In this document: piece after piece, positions 25,494-34,791 of the stretch
How positions within the stretch are numbered: the first letter of the stretch is position 1
Layout: each line of letters starts with the position of its first letter
Origin: an uncultured Eubacteriales bacterium
GTDB taxonomy: Bacteria; Bacillota; Clostridia; Oscillospirales; Acutalibacteraceae
Assembly (NCBI GenBank): GCA_934647945.1
Contig: CAKUFK010000006.1
Span: 54,510-118,509, forward strand
DNA: 64,000 nt
Reading direction: 5' to 3'
Program-made: the position numbers and the translations under genes
Notes under the pieces: generated by a model
What the model was told of the DNA's origin: nothing
Database searches by the model: none
Seen by the model: only the letters and a program-made list of their open reading frames with translations

Positions 25494-26374
25494 AAACCTG
25501 GCTGGATAAAAAGGCACATTGGCTGCTGCTCGCGCCCTTCCTGATCTTGTTTGCCATCTTCATCCTGCTGCCGGTCCTGGCGGCTGTCGGACTGTCGTTC
25601 ACCTACTTCAACACCGTACAGACCCCCTCCTTCGCCGGGCTGCAGAACTACATTTCCTTGATGACGAAGGATCCGATCTTCTTGCAGAAGGTCCTGCCCA
25701 ATACCTTCAAATTCGCCGTGATCGTCGGGCCAGGCGGATTCATCCTCTCCTTTTTCATGGCGTGGCTGCTCGCGCAGCTCACCCGCGGCCCCCGCACCGT
25801 CCTGGCCGTCATCCTGTATTCTCCGTCGATGATCGGCGGTGTCACCATGTCGGTGGTGTGGAAGGTCATTTTCAGCAGCGACCAGGCCGGTTATCTCAAC
25901 AGCATGCTGCTGTCCCTGGGCGCCATCAACGAGCCCATCAAGTGGCTGCAAAGCGAAAAGTTCCTGATGCCTATCATGATCCTCGTTTCTCTGTGGAGTT
26001 CTATGGGCGTGGGCTTCTTGGCCATGCTCTCCGGCGTTATCAACGGCGACCGGGAGATCTATGAGGCCGCCTATATCGACGGGGTGTCCAACCGTTTTCA
26101 GGAAATCATGTACATCACCATCCCGACGATGAAGCCGCAGATGCTGTTCGGCGCCGTCATGGCCATCGTCAACGCCTTCAAGACCAGCGACATCGGCGTC
26201 CAGCTCTCGGGTTCCAACCCGACGCCGCAATACGCGGGCAGCCTGATCGTCAACCACATACAGGACTATGGATTCATACGAAATGAAATGGGCTATGCGG
26301 CAGCCTTGTCCGTCGTCCTTCTCCTTCTGATCTTCTTCTCGTCGCAGGTCGCCAAAAAGCTGTTTTCCGATTAA
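25490..26374 (+). CDS. Sugar ABC permease, MalF/YesP type (pair 1)
   Basis: The 294-residue integral membrane protein has six predicted helices and the EAA loop (EAAYIDG...PTMKP, about 190-210) that contacts the ATPase. It belongs to the sugar-permease family whose members act as heterodimers with a MalG-type partner, encoded next. It starts within the stop of the CBM-fused binding protein gene, so the two are translationally coupled and probably form one importer. No ATPase gene is near; Firmicutes commonly use a shared MsmX/MsmK-type ATPase encoded elsewhere. Confidence 0.9.
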   Translation: MKTWLDKKAHWLLLAPFLILFAIFILLPVLAAVGLSFTYFNTVQTPSFAGLQNYISLMTKDPIFLQKVLPNTFKFAVIVGPGGFILSFFMAWLLAQLTRGPRTVLAVILYSPSMIGGVTMSVVWKVIFSSDQAGYLNSMLLSLGAINEPIKWLQSEKFLMPIMILVSLWSSMGVGFLAMLSGVINGDREIYEAAYIDGVSNRFQEIMYITIPTMKPQMLFGAVMAIVNAFKTSDIGVQLSGSNPTPQYAGSLIVNHIQDYGFIRNEMGYAAALSVVLLLLIFFSSQVAKKLFSD

Positions 26375-26396
26375 CGAATGAAGGAGTGGACTTGTG

Positions 26397-27266
26397 ATGG
26401 CCATGAAAGTCATAGGGGTCAACCCCAGTAAATTCCACAGAAGCCAAATCAAATTTTACATCATCCTGGCACCGATCATCCTATTTATGATGCTGCCCAT
26501 CCTGTACATCGTCATGCACGCGCTCAAGCCGATTGACGAGCTCTATCTGTATCCGCCGCGGTTTTTCGTGCAGAACCCGACTCTCGACAACTTCGCCCGG
26601 CTGTTCAACCAGACGGGGCTCAGCCAGATCCCGGTGTCGCGGTTCCTGTTCAACAACATCGTCATCGCCATATCCACAGTGCTGGCCACCATTTATGTCA
26701 GCGTGTCGGCCGGATATGCGCTTTCCAAAATCCGTTTCCGCGGCCGCAGCACCATTTTCACCATCAACCAGCTCGCGCTCATGTTCGTGGCGGTGGCCGT
26801 GCAGATTCCGCGGTATCTGGTGATCACCAAAATCGGCCTGGCCGACAACTTCCTGGTCCATATCCTCCCGGAGCTTGCCATGCCGGTCGGCCTGTTCCTT
26901 GTCAAACAGAACATCGACCAGATCCCGGATTCCCTGATCGAGGCGGCCGAGATCGACGGTGCGACGCAGTTCTATGTGCTGCGCAGGGTCATCGTCCCCC
27001 TGGTCAAGCCTGCTCTCGCGACGGTGGCGATCCTCTCTTTCCAGGCTGCCTGGAACAGCGCGGCGGAGTCGAACACCTTTATCAACAACGAAAGCATCAA
27101 GAGCTTCGCGTATTATATGACCCAGATTTCCAATACCGGAAACGCGTTGGAAGGCCAGGGAATGGCGGCCGCAGCCGCGCTGCTGATGTTCCTGCCCAAC
27201 CTGATTCTTTTCATCGTGATGCAGTCCAGGGTCATGGATACCATGACGAATGCCGGAATTAAGTAA
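26397..27266 (+). CDS. Sugar ABC permease, MalG/YesQ type (pair 1)
   Basis: A 289-residue partner permease with six helices and the EAA motif EAAEIDG (about 182-188). The C-terminal end (QSRVMDTMTNAGIK) fits the MalG type. AAGGAG at 26381 serves either the GTG at 26394 or the ATG at 26397; I chose the ATG. It is followed 13 bases later by the NHL/Yip1 gene, so the cluster continues in one transcript. Confidence 0.9.
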   Translation: MAMKVIGVNPSKFHRSQIKFYIILAPIILFMMLPILYIVMHALKPIDELYLYPPRFFVQNPTLDNFARLFNQTGLSQIPVSRFLFNNIVIAISTVLATIYVSVSAGYALSKIRFRGRSTIFTINQLALMFVAVAVQIPRYLVITKIGLADNFLVHILPELAMPVGLFLVKQNIDQIPDSLIEAAEIDGATQFYVLRRVIVPLVKPALATVAILSFQAAWNSAAESNTFINNESIKSFAYYMTQISNTGNALEGQGMAAAAALLMFLPNLILFIVMQSRVMDTMTNAGIK

Positions 27267-27279
27267 AGGAGTGGTACGC

Positions 27280-29325
27280 ATGAAAAAAGGTGGTATGCTT
27301 TGCGTACTGCTGGCGGCTCTGCTGGTCTTCCTGTGCGCCTTTCCGGTTTCGGCAGGGAATTCCACGGCGAATACCTACACGGTGTCGGTCAACTGGGAAT
27401 GGATCAAGACTCAGGACGCCTATCTGCCGGGACAGGTCTATTTCAAGGATGAGGGCCTGAATAGGCCGTCCGATATCGTGGTCATGAACATGAAGATGTA
27501 TGTGGCGGATTCCGACAACGGCCGGATCCTAATCAAGGATCTGAACGACCGGGAGAAACCGACCGAGATCTTGGGTGAGGGAATCGTCAACCGTCCGACC
27601 GGCATTTATGTCACGGCTGACGGCACCATTTACGTGGCGGATGCGGGTTCCAAGACGGTGGTGGTCATGGGCCCCGACGGTGGGGTCCGCCTGACCATCG
27701 GCGAACCGGATTCCCCCATGTTTGGCGCGGACGCCATGTGGGAGCCCTCCAAGGTGGCGGTGGACGGCCGCGGCAACATCTATGTCATGAGTGAAGGCGG
27801 CTTTAACGGCCTGGTCCAGTTCAGCAAGACAGGGGAGTTTCTGGGGTACTTCGGAAGCAATCAGACCTCGAAGTCCCTGGTGGAAACGATCCAGGATATC
27901 TTTTTTACGGCCGAACAGATCGCCCAGCTGTTTAACCGGAAGCCTGCGGCTTTCACCAATGTCGCCATCGATCAAGACGGCCTCGTATACACCATTACGG
28001 CCAATGGTGAAGGCAACGTGGTCAAAAAGCACAACGTCGCCGGTTCCAATATCCTGCCGGCGTCGAAAAACCGCAATATGTTCGACGACACGAACTTCGC
28101 CGACATCACGGTCGGCAAATGGGGCCAGATTTACGTCGTATCCAACACGGGTGTCATCAACGAATACGATTACAACGGCAACATTCACTTTTCCTTCGGC
28201 GGTCTGTCCATCGCCACCGATCTGAACGGCCTGTTTACGGTACCCTCCGGCATCGCGGTGGACGACAACGACTGCGTGTATGTCCTGGACTATGAGAAAG
28301 GGATCGTGCAGTCATTCTATCCCACCGCCTTCGCCAACATGACCCATCAGGCCCTGAGCCTGTATGACCGCGGCCAGTATGAAGACAGCATGGTTTACTG
28401 GAAACAGGTGCTCCAGCTTTCAGGATCCTCCCAGGTGGCGCACTACGGCATGGGCAAATGCTATATGAATCTGGGGGACTATGAAAACGCGGCCTATCAT
28501 TTCAAAATCGCCTCCGACAAGGCATCCTATTCGGACGCCTACTGGGAGCTGCGGGATCAGTGGATGACAGAGCATACGGTTTTTGTGGTGCTGGGGATCG
28601 TGATGGTGGTCGTGCTGCTGTTCGTCCTGGTCCACAAGCGCAAACATAAAGAGGGCAAGTACGTTTACTCTCCGTATGTCTGTCCTCCCGGCAAGGGCTT
28701 CTGGGCCGATATGAAATTCATGGCCTTCTCCTGCCGCCATCCCATCGACGCGGCCCTGTACATCAAAAGCGGGCAGAAGGTGTCGACCTTCAGCGCGGTG
28801 GTGGTCGGGATTCTGGGGGTGCTGGTCTACCTGTTCGACTATGTTTACCGCGGCTTCATCTTCAACAACAACAGCCTGCGGTACACCCAGTATACGGTAG
28901 TGCTTGCGACGGTCGTCATCCCGGTGGTGCTCTGGGCGATCTGCAACTATATGATCGCCACTATCCACGCGGGCGACGGCACCTTCAAAAAGGTGTTCCG
29001 TTCCACCATTTACGCCTTCAGCCCGTATATCCTGATCACGCCGTTTACCACGATTCTCTCCATGTTCCTGACCAACGATGAGGGCTTTATCCTGACCATT
29101 ATCAGCAATGTCGTCGTGGTTTGGGTGGTCATCACGCTGTTCCTCTTTATCAAAAAGGTACAGGATTTCACCTTCTGGGAGACGGTCAAGAACATCCTGA
29201 TCACCATATTCCTGATCATTGTCATCCTGATTGCCGCGGCGCTGATCTATTCGCTCTGGAATTCGATTTCCGAGTTCCTCGTCTCTGTCTACAGGGAGGT
29301 GTTCTATCGTGGGCTCAACAAGTAA
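27280..29325 (+). CDS. NHL-propeller / TPR / Yip1-domain membrane protein
   Basis: The 681-residue protein combines parts rarely seen together. A signal peptide (about 1-27) leads to NHL-type beta-propeller repeats (about 45-355; VYFKDEGLNRPSDIVV, VADSDNGRILI, IYVADAGSKTVVVM, CVYVLDYEKGIV). A short TPR pair follows (about 360-425, GQYEDSMVYWKQVLQL and GDYENAAYHFKIAS), then a membrane helix (about 435-455), a basic cytoplasmic stretch, and a five-helix Yip1-like domain (about 485-681). The outer propeller may bind a glycan or protein partner. The ATG at 27280 follows AAAGGAG. It overlaps the DUF5696 gene by 17 bases, which argues for joint function with it and the permeases. I know no assigned function. 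Confidence 0.8.
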   Translation: MKKGGMLCVLLAALLVFLCAFPVSAGNSTANTYTVSVNWEWIKTQDAYLPGQVYFKDEGLNRPSDIVVMNMKMYVADSDNGRILIKDLNDREKPTEILGEGIVNRPTGIYVTADGTIYVADAGSKTVVVMGPDGGVRLTIGEPDSPMFGADAMWEPSKVAVDGRGNIYVMSEGGFNGLVQFSKTGEFLGYFGSNQTSKSLVETIQDIFFTAEQIAQLFNRKPAAFTNVAIDQDGLVYTITANGEGNVVKKHNVAGSNILPASKNRNMFDDTNFADITVGKWGQIYVVSNTGVINEYDYNGNIHFSFGGLSIATDLNGLFTVPSGIAVDDNDCVYVLDYEKGIVQSFYPTAFANMTHQALSLYDRGQYEDSMVYWKQVLQLSGSSQVAHYGMGKCYMNLGDYENAAYHFKIASDKASYSDAYWELRDQWMTEHTVFVVLGIVMVVVLLFVLVHKRKHKEGKYVYSPYVCPPGKGFWADMKFMAFSCRHPIDAALYIKSGQKVSTFSAVVVGILGVLVYLFDYVYRGFIFNNNSLRYTQYTVVLATVVIPVVLWAICNYMIATIHAGDGTFKKVFRSTIYAFSPYILITPFTTILSMFLTNDEGFILTIISNVVVVWVVITLFLFIKKVQDFTFWETVKNILITIFLIIVILIAAALIYSLWNSISEFLVSVYREVFYRGLNK

Positions 29326-31594
29326 GCTGCTGGCCGGTGTAGCGGCCGCCGCCCTGCTGTGCGGTTCCGTTGTCCTGGGGGATAATCCTGTGGCCGGGGA
29401 CGATATCGGATATGACCTGCCAAACGTGATCGCCAACCTGGAGGTACATTCCGCCCGGCACTCCCGTGTGGAGGATTTCGCCGAATCGCTGGCGGCGCTC
29501 TCGACCGACGGCTACACGCTGTTGATCGAGGACAACGCCGTTGCCGTGTATCTCAATGAGGAAAACGCCTCCATCCGGGTGATGGACAAAAAAAGCGGCT
29601 ATGTCTGGGGATGCCTGGAGCCAGGAGCCGAAGCGAACAAAACCTGGTCGTCGGTCGGCAACGGCATCCTGGCGGTCGATCTGGTCGATTCCAAGCTGGT
29701 GGCCAAAAAACAGGGCCTCGGCTATCCGGGGGAAACCTCCTTCGACTACAAGGTCAGCGGCAAGACGGCCGCATTTACCGCCAGGTTCACCAAATATGGC
29801 GTCACCATTCCCTTTACCATGTCTCTCGTGGACGGAAACCTGAAGTTTGAGATGGATACCACCAAGATCGAAGAGACCGGCAAATACCTGGTCCAGAACG
29901 TGTATTTCGTCCCTTTCCTTGGAAGCACGAAAGAAGATGAGGTGCCGGGCTACTTCTTCCTGCCGGACGGTTCCGGGGCCCTTATGCGGTTCCAGAAAAG
30001 CAGCTCCTATACCGTCGTCTATAACGAAAGGATCTACGGGAAGGATTACGCCATCGACCAGACGGCACAGACGAACGATTTGAAATCCTCCCGTCCCAAC
30101 GACTTCCTGACGGATGCGAACAACGTGACCCTGCCGGTTTTCGGAGGGGTACAGGGCGTGAAGCAGCACGGGTTTGTGGCGGAGGTGACCGGCGGGGCGG
30201 AATTCGCCGCGATTATGGCCACGCCGGCCGGTATGACCACCAAATATAACTGGATCACCTCCCGCTTTATCGTCCGCCAGAACTATATGCAGCCGACGTC
30301 GAAAAGCGGTTCGGGCGTCCAGGTCACCCAAAAGGTGCCCAACGCCTATACGGCCTCCATCGAGTACCATTTCCTGGATGGCGACGACGCCGACTATATC
30401 GGAATGGCCAAGTGGTACCGCAGCCGTCTGCAGGAACGGGGAATCCTGACCAAAAAAGCGGACGACGCGGCCGCCGGAATCCCGATGCAATTGGATCTGG
30501 TTATGGCGGATGTCAAAAAGGGGTTCCTCTTCAACAGCACCACCTCCATCACCACCACCGACCAGGTGGCCGGCCTGATGGACGCCTTGAAGGAACAGGG
30601 GATCGCCAATACCCAATACGTGCTCAAAGGCTGGCAAAGCGGCGGGCTGGGCGGCTATAACCCGCAGAAGCTCGGCTTTGAAAAGAAGAGCGGGAAAGCG
30701 GGGGATTACCGGACCCTGTCCGAAAAGGCCGCGGAGCTCGGCAATACGGTCGTGTTCTACGACGATCCGATGAATTTGACCGAGAGGCAGTTGGTGTATG
30801 CGGGAAACAACGCTCACACGATGTCGCAGATGCCGGTCCAGATCGTGCTTGAAAACTACACGCTGCTGTACAACAAGCGCCTGTTCGTAGGCCTGGACAT
30901 CCTCGCGAACACCCTGGAAAACTCGCTGAAGTTCTATCAGAAGCAAGAGATCTCCAAGCTGGCGTTCGGAAGCCTGGGCGGCGTCCTGTATGCCGACCAG
31001 TACCGCGGACAGGAGGTTTACCGTGACCAGGCGCTAGCACAGATGCGGGACAGCATCGCCGTCTACGCTGAGAACAACATGGAAATGGCGTTCTATACGC
31101 CGAACCTATACATGCTGCCGTACTGTTCCGCCTATTACGATATGCCGCTGACCAACAGCCAGTTCCAGTTTGAGACCGACTCGGTGCCCTTCCTGCCCAT
31201 CGTGTTCAAGGGCAGCCTCGACTATTTCACGCCGTATGTCAACGAGGGCCTTTTCTCCCAGACGGATGTGCTCAAAATGGTGGAATACGGTGCCTATCCG
31301 GCGTATGTCCTGACCGGAAAGCAGAACTTCGACATCTCGGATACGGCGTCCAATCAGTTGTTCTCCACCTACATTGAGGAGTGGCAGGGCAATATCGTGG
31401 ATACCTACGGCAAGATTGACAAGGCCCTGCGGCAGGTGGCCGGCTCCACGATCGAGGATCGGGAGGTTCTCCGGGAAGGCGTGGTCCGGGTCACCTATGC
31501 GAACGGTGTCGAAATCTACGTCAACTATCTGGGCACGGATTATACGGACGGCGACATCAAGGTCCCGGCGCAGGATTATCTGGTGAGGGGGTAA
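29309..31594 (+). CDS. DUF5696-domain exported protein
   Basis: A 761-residue exported protein. An N-terminal hydrophobic segment (LLAGVAAAALLCGSVVLG) is followed by a beta-rich domain (about 60-330; IRVMDKKSGYVWG, YFFLPDGSGALMRF). The C-terminal half looks like a TIM barrel: YIGMAKWYRSRLQERGIL, then strand-like segments PMQLDLVMADVKKG, NTQYVLKGWQSGG, GNTVVFYDD and LAFGSLGGVLYAD. The layout recalls large exo- or endo-glycosidases such as GH101/GH129, but no catalytic acids can be assigned by eye. It starts at GTG 29309 with GGGAGG upstream, inside the end of the Yip1 gene. DUF5696 has no function that I know of; a surface glycosidase or glycan-binding role is inference. Confidence 0.8.
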   Translation: MGSTSKLLAGVAAAALLCGSVVLGDNPVAGDDIGYDLPNVIANLEVHSARHSRVEDFAESLAALSTDGYTLLIEDNAVAVYLNEENASIRVMDKKSGYVWGCLEPGAEANKTWSSVGNGILAVDLVDSKLVAKKQGLGYPGETSFDYKVSGKTAAFTARFTKYGVTIPFTMSLVDGNLKFEMDTTKIEETGKYLVQNVYFVPFLGSTKEDEVPGYFFLPDGSGALMRFQKSSSYTVVYNERIYGKDYAIDQTAQTNDLKSSRPNDFLTDANNVTLPVFGGVQGVKQHGFVAEVTGGAEFAAIMATPAGMTTKYNWITSRFIVRQNYMQPTSKSGSGVQVTQKVPNAYTASIEYHFLDGDDADYIGMAKWYRSRLQERGILTKKADDAAAGIPMQLDLVMADVKKGFLFNSTTSITTTDQVAGLMDALKEQGIANTQYVLKGWQSGGLGGYNPQKLGFEKKSGKAGDYRTLSEKAAELGNTVVFYDDPMNLTERQLVYAGNNAHTMSQMPVQIVLENYTLLYNKRLFVGLDILANTLENSLKFYQKQEISKLAFGSLGGVLYADQYRGQEVYRDQALAQMRDSIAVYAENNMEMAFYTPNLYMLPYCSAYYDMPLTNSQFQFETDSVPFLPIVFKGSLDYFTPYVNEGLFSQTDVLKMVEYGAYPAYVLTGKQNFDISDTASNQLFSTYIEEWQGNIVDTYGKIDKALRQVAGSTIEDREVLREGVVRVTYANGVEIYVNYLGTDYTDGDIKVPAQDYLVRG

Positions 31595-31601
31595 GGGAAA
31601 G

Positions 31602-32546
31602 ATGAAAAAGAACACGGAACCAAAGGCCCCCAAACCCCGGAAAGCCCGGAAGGCGATCGTGGCAAACGATGCCAAGCCCGCGCGCAGGATGAAAAATAAG
31701 ACCCGCAACATGCTGCTCGGGTACGCATTTATCCTGCCGTGGTTTATCGGCCTGTTGGTGTTTACGGCCTGGCCGGTGATCTATTCCATGTATCTGAGCC
31801 TCTGCCGGGTGGCGGTGACCACCAGCGGCATCGACGCCCAGTTCACCGGCTTTGTCAATTATGTCCAGGCCTTCCGGGAGGACATCAACTGGAGCGGCCT
31901 GCTGGTCAATCAAAGCCTGTACGTGCTCGGGTGCACCCCCCTGATTATCGTCTTCTCCGTCATCATGGCCCTGCTCCTCAACCAAAAGGTCCGCGGCCGC
32001 CTCTTCTTTCGGGCGCTGTATTTCTTCCCCGTCATCATCATCAGCGGTCCGGTCATGAAGGAGCTGCTCACCAACAACGCTTCCAGTGTCATCACCGCCG
32101 AGGGCAACGCCTTTTACCAGATCTTTTCCCAAATTCCTTATATCGGGGATGTAATCATCTTCGCGTTCAGCGAGCTGGTGCTGATCCTGTGGTACTCGGG
32201 CGTCCAGGTGCTCATCTTCCTGGCCGGGCTGCAGAAGATCGACAAATCGATGTATGAGGCGGCCCGCATCGACGGGGCGTCGGGATGGGAGATCTTCTGG
32301 AAGCTCACCATCGTCCAATTAAAACCGATGGCCCTGATCAACGCCATCTTCACCATCGTCCAGTTGACCGGCTTTACGGACAACGACGTCAATACCTACA
32401 TCAGTTCCCAGATGTTCGAAAAAACGGGAAAGATCTACTCGTATTCCTCGGCGCTCGCCTGGAGCAATTTCCTTGTGGTGCTGCTGATGATCGGCTTGGC
32501 TTTCCTGGTCTTTAGAAGCAAACGAGAGAAGGTGGCGAAGGCTTGA
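31602..32546 (+). CDS. Sugar ABC permease, MalF type (pair 2)
   Basis: The 314-residue permease starts with a 30-residue basic cytoplasmic tail (KKNTEPKAPKPRKARKA) before six helices and the EAA motif EAARIDG (about 224-230). It lies 7 bases after the DUF5696 gene. A second MalF/MalG pair in the same cluster suggests either two substrates or two importers that share the upstream binding proteins. Confidence 0.9.
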   Translation: MKKNTEPKAPKPRKARKAIVANDAKPARRMKNKTRNMLLGYAFILPWFIGLLVFTAWPVIYSMYLSLCRVAVTTSGIDAQFTGFVNYVQAFREDINWSGLLVNQSLYVLGCTPLIIVFSVIMALLLNQKVRGRLFFRALYFFPVIIISGPVMKELLTNNASSVITAEGNAFYQIFSQIPYIGDVIIFAFSELVLILWYSGVQVLIFLAGLQKIDKSMYEAARIDGASGWEIFWKLTIVQLKPMALINAIFTIVQLTGFTDNDVNTYISSQMFEKTGKIYSYSSALAWSNFLVVLLMIGLAFLVFRSKREKVAKA

Positions 32547-32660
32547 GAGGCACAGCGTTCAACCCGGGGTTTTGTGCTTTCCGGCCGGATGTGACGGCCG
32601 GCGGGCGGCTTCGCCAGACCGTCGGGTCCCCCAGTCACGGTGAAAGGAGTGGTGATCCGA

Positions 32661-33659
32661 ATGAATAAGCTTGCCCAGTCCGTCCGGTCTTCTGCGTTTG
32701 GCGCCGCCGTCGACAAGGCGGCCGGTTCCACCAAGGATGTGGCGCGAAAGATCAAGCTGCGCAAACGTCTCTTCGGCGCCTTTGAATCGCTCGGGCTCAT
32801 CAAAACGGTGATCATCTATTTTCTCCTCATCACCATCGGCTTCGTCTATCTGTATCCGCTTTTGTACATGATCATCAACAGCTTCATGACGGTGGACAAT
32901 CTGATTGACCCCGCCGTCAACTGGGTACCTACGTCATTTTACCTCGGAAACTTCAAGGTTGCGTTCGGCGTGCTGGATTTTGGCCGGACCATCGGCTATT
33001 CGCTGCTGATTTCCAGCGTCTGCGCAATCGTCCAGACCGCGATCGGCGCCGTCGCCGGTTACGGTTTCGCCCGGTTCGACTTCCCCTGCAAGGGTCTTCT
33101 CATGGTGCTGCTCGTGGCGACCTTCATCATCCCCGAGCAGGTCACGATGGTCCCGCGCTACATCATGTTCAACGCCTATGGGATGAAGGATTCACTGTGG
33201 CCGATTTTCCTGCCGGCCGCCGTGGGGCAGGGGATCAAGGGCGCCCTGTTCATCCTCGTCTTCGTCATGTTCTTCAAGACCTATCCCAAAGCCTTTGACG
33301 AGGCTGCGGAGATCGACGGCGCTGGCAAAATCAAGGTTTTCCTGAAAATCGCGATGCCGATGGCCATTCCCGCGGTGGTGGTCTCCCTGATCTTCTCCTT
33401 TGTGTGGAACTGGAACGAGACGTTCAACATCTCGCTGTACAACAAGGATATCCAGACTCTCCCCATGCAGCTGAATATCTTTGTTGAACGGTACAGGGAG
33501 ATGTACCCGACCACCGACGGCAGCGAGGTCAACCGCCTTAACGAAAGCATACGGATGGCCGCAACCCTCATCACGATTGCCCCTCTGATCGCGCTGTATA
33601 TCGCGCTGCAGAAGCAATTTGTGGAAAGCATTGAGAAAACGGGTATCACCGGCGAATAA
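32661..33659 (+). CDS. Sugar ABC permease, MalG type (pair 2)
   Basis: A 332-residue MalG-type permease with an extended basic N-terminus (about 1-45) and the EAA motif EAAEIDG (about 217-223). The ATG at 32661 follows AAAGGAG at an 11-base spacing; the in-frame GTG at 32640 overlaps that site and is less likely. The 114-base gap before it contains no terminator I can support. It ends the ABC block; the next gene has its own promoter. Confidence 0.9.
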   Translation: MNKLAQSVRSSAFGAAVDKAAGSTKDVARKIKLRKRLFGAFESLGLIKTVIIYFLLITIGFVYLYPLLYMIINSFMTVDNLIDPAVNWVPTSFYLGNFKVAFGVLDFGRTIGYSLLISSVCAIVQTAIGAVAGYGFARFDFPCKGLLMVLLVATFIIPEQVTMVPRYIMFNAYGMKDSLWPIFLPAAVGQGIKGALFILVFVMFFKTYPKAFDEAAEIDGAGKIKVFLKIAMPMAIPAVVVSLIFSFVWNWNETFNISLYNKDIQTLPMQLNIFVERYREMYPTTDGSEVNRLNESIRMAATLITIAPLIALYIALQKQFVESIEKTGITGE

Positions 33660-33716
33660 AATAGGGTTTTATCATGGGCTGAAATCACAAATTTCCTTAT
33701 CACAACTCCGAAAGGA

Positions 33717-33744
33717 TTGAAAGCGAGGAAAAATATGTTAGAAT
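33717..33744 (+). promoter_or_regulatory. Promoter of LacI regulator and GH2 genes
   Basis: TTGAAA (33717-33722) and TAGAAT (33739-33744) are separated by 16 bases in an AT-rich gap 43 bases before the LacI start. No palindromic operator overlaps it, so autoregulation is not evident. Confidence 0.6.
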
Positions 33745-33786
33745 AGGTTTGTCACGTGAAATTTGTGAGGGGAGAGATTCCGCCGG

Positions 33787-34779
33787 ATGAAAAAAATCAC
33801 GTTAAAAGACATTGCGGAGGTAACGGGCCTCAGCATCAATTCGGTTTCAAGAGCCCTCAAGGACAAGGACAGCATCTCGCTGGAGACCCGGAAGATGGTT
33901 CAGCAGGTGGCCAAGGACATGGGGTATATCCCCAATTCCCTCGCCAGTTCCATGCGTTCCGGCCGGACCGACAGCATTGCCATCATCCTTGGCGAAATGG
34001 TCAACCCTTATAATGCCTACCTGATGAATCATCTGACGACACATCTCCACGACCGCGGCTATACCACCCTGATGTTCGTCACCAACCAGAGGCGTTCCCA
34101 CGAGGAACGGGCGGTGCAGACCGCGATCAGCAAAAATGTGGACGCCATTATCAGCGCCACCCAGCTTAGGCCGGACAACTTGGAGCTGATTATGAACCAC
34201 CATATCCCCTTCGTGCAGATCGGTCTGGTTTCGATGAAGCCGGCCTTCTGTCAGGTGAGCAAGGACGAATACCACTCGGGATACATAGCCGCCCGGCATC
34301 TGCTCCTGAAGGGACATCGCCGCATCCTGAACATTATCTTCCCGGAAAAGCATTTCGCGTTTTCCCATGAACGTATCCGGGGCATCCGGCAGGCTTACGC
34401 GGAATTCAATGTGCCCTTTGACGAAAAGTTGGTATATACCTATTACCGGGAGGAGACGGTCAGGACCATCATCGCCCGGGCACTCGAGGAAACCCCCTCC
34501 TTCACCGCCGTGATCGCGGGAAACGACGTGCTGGCCTGGCAGGTCGTGGAGACCCTGGAATCGAAGGGGATCCGGGTGCCGCAGGACTGCGGGGTCATCG
34601 GCTTCGACGACCTGCACTCCTTTATCAGCGTCCCCTATGTGCTGACCTCCGTCGCCTCCAACCTGTCGGACCTGACCCATCACGCCATCGACATGCTCAT
34701 GGCGCAGCTCGACAACGAAATCACCACTCCCCGGATGTACATTGAGAGTACCTATCTGGTGGAGGGGGAAACCACGTAA
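33787..34779 (+). CDS. LacI/GalR-family transcriptional regulator
   Basis: A 330-residue regulator. The N-terminal helix-turn-helix reads LKDIAEVTGLSINSVSRALK (about 5-24), followed by the hinge helix (NSLASSMRSG) and a periplasmic-binding-like effector domain (from TDSIAIILGEMVNPYNAYLM to VLTSVASNL). The effector is presumably a sugar from the imported glycan. The perfect LacI-type palindrome at 6817-6830 and a related site near 36660 are candidate targets. It is followed 12 bases later by the GH2 gene, with which it shares a transcript. The local ribosome-binding site is weak (GGGGAGAG, about 12 bases away), consistent with low expression. Confidence 0.92.
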   Translation: MKKITLKDIAEVTGLSINSVSRALKDKDSISLETRKMVQQVAKDMGYIPNSLASSMRSGRTDSIAIILGEMVNPYNAYLMNHLTTHLHDRGYTTLMFVTNQRRSHEERAVQTAISKNVDAIISATQLRPDNLELIMNHHIPFVQIGLVSMKPAFCQVSKDEYHSGYIAARHLLLKGHRRILNIIFPEKHFAFSHERIRGIRQAYAEFNVPFDEKLVYTYYREETVRTIIARALEETPSFTAVIAGNDVLAWQVVETLESKGIRVPQDCGVIGFDDLHSFISVPYVLTSVASNLSDLTHHAIDMLMAQLDNEITTPRMYIESTYLVEGETT

Positions 34780-34791
34780 AGGATGAATGGT

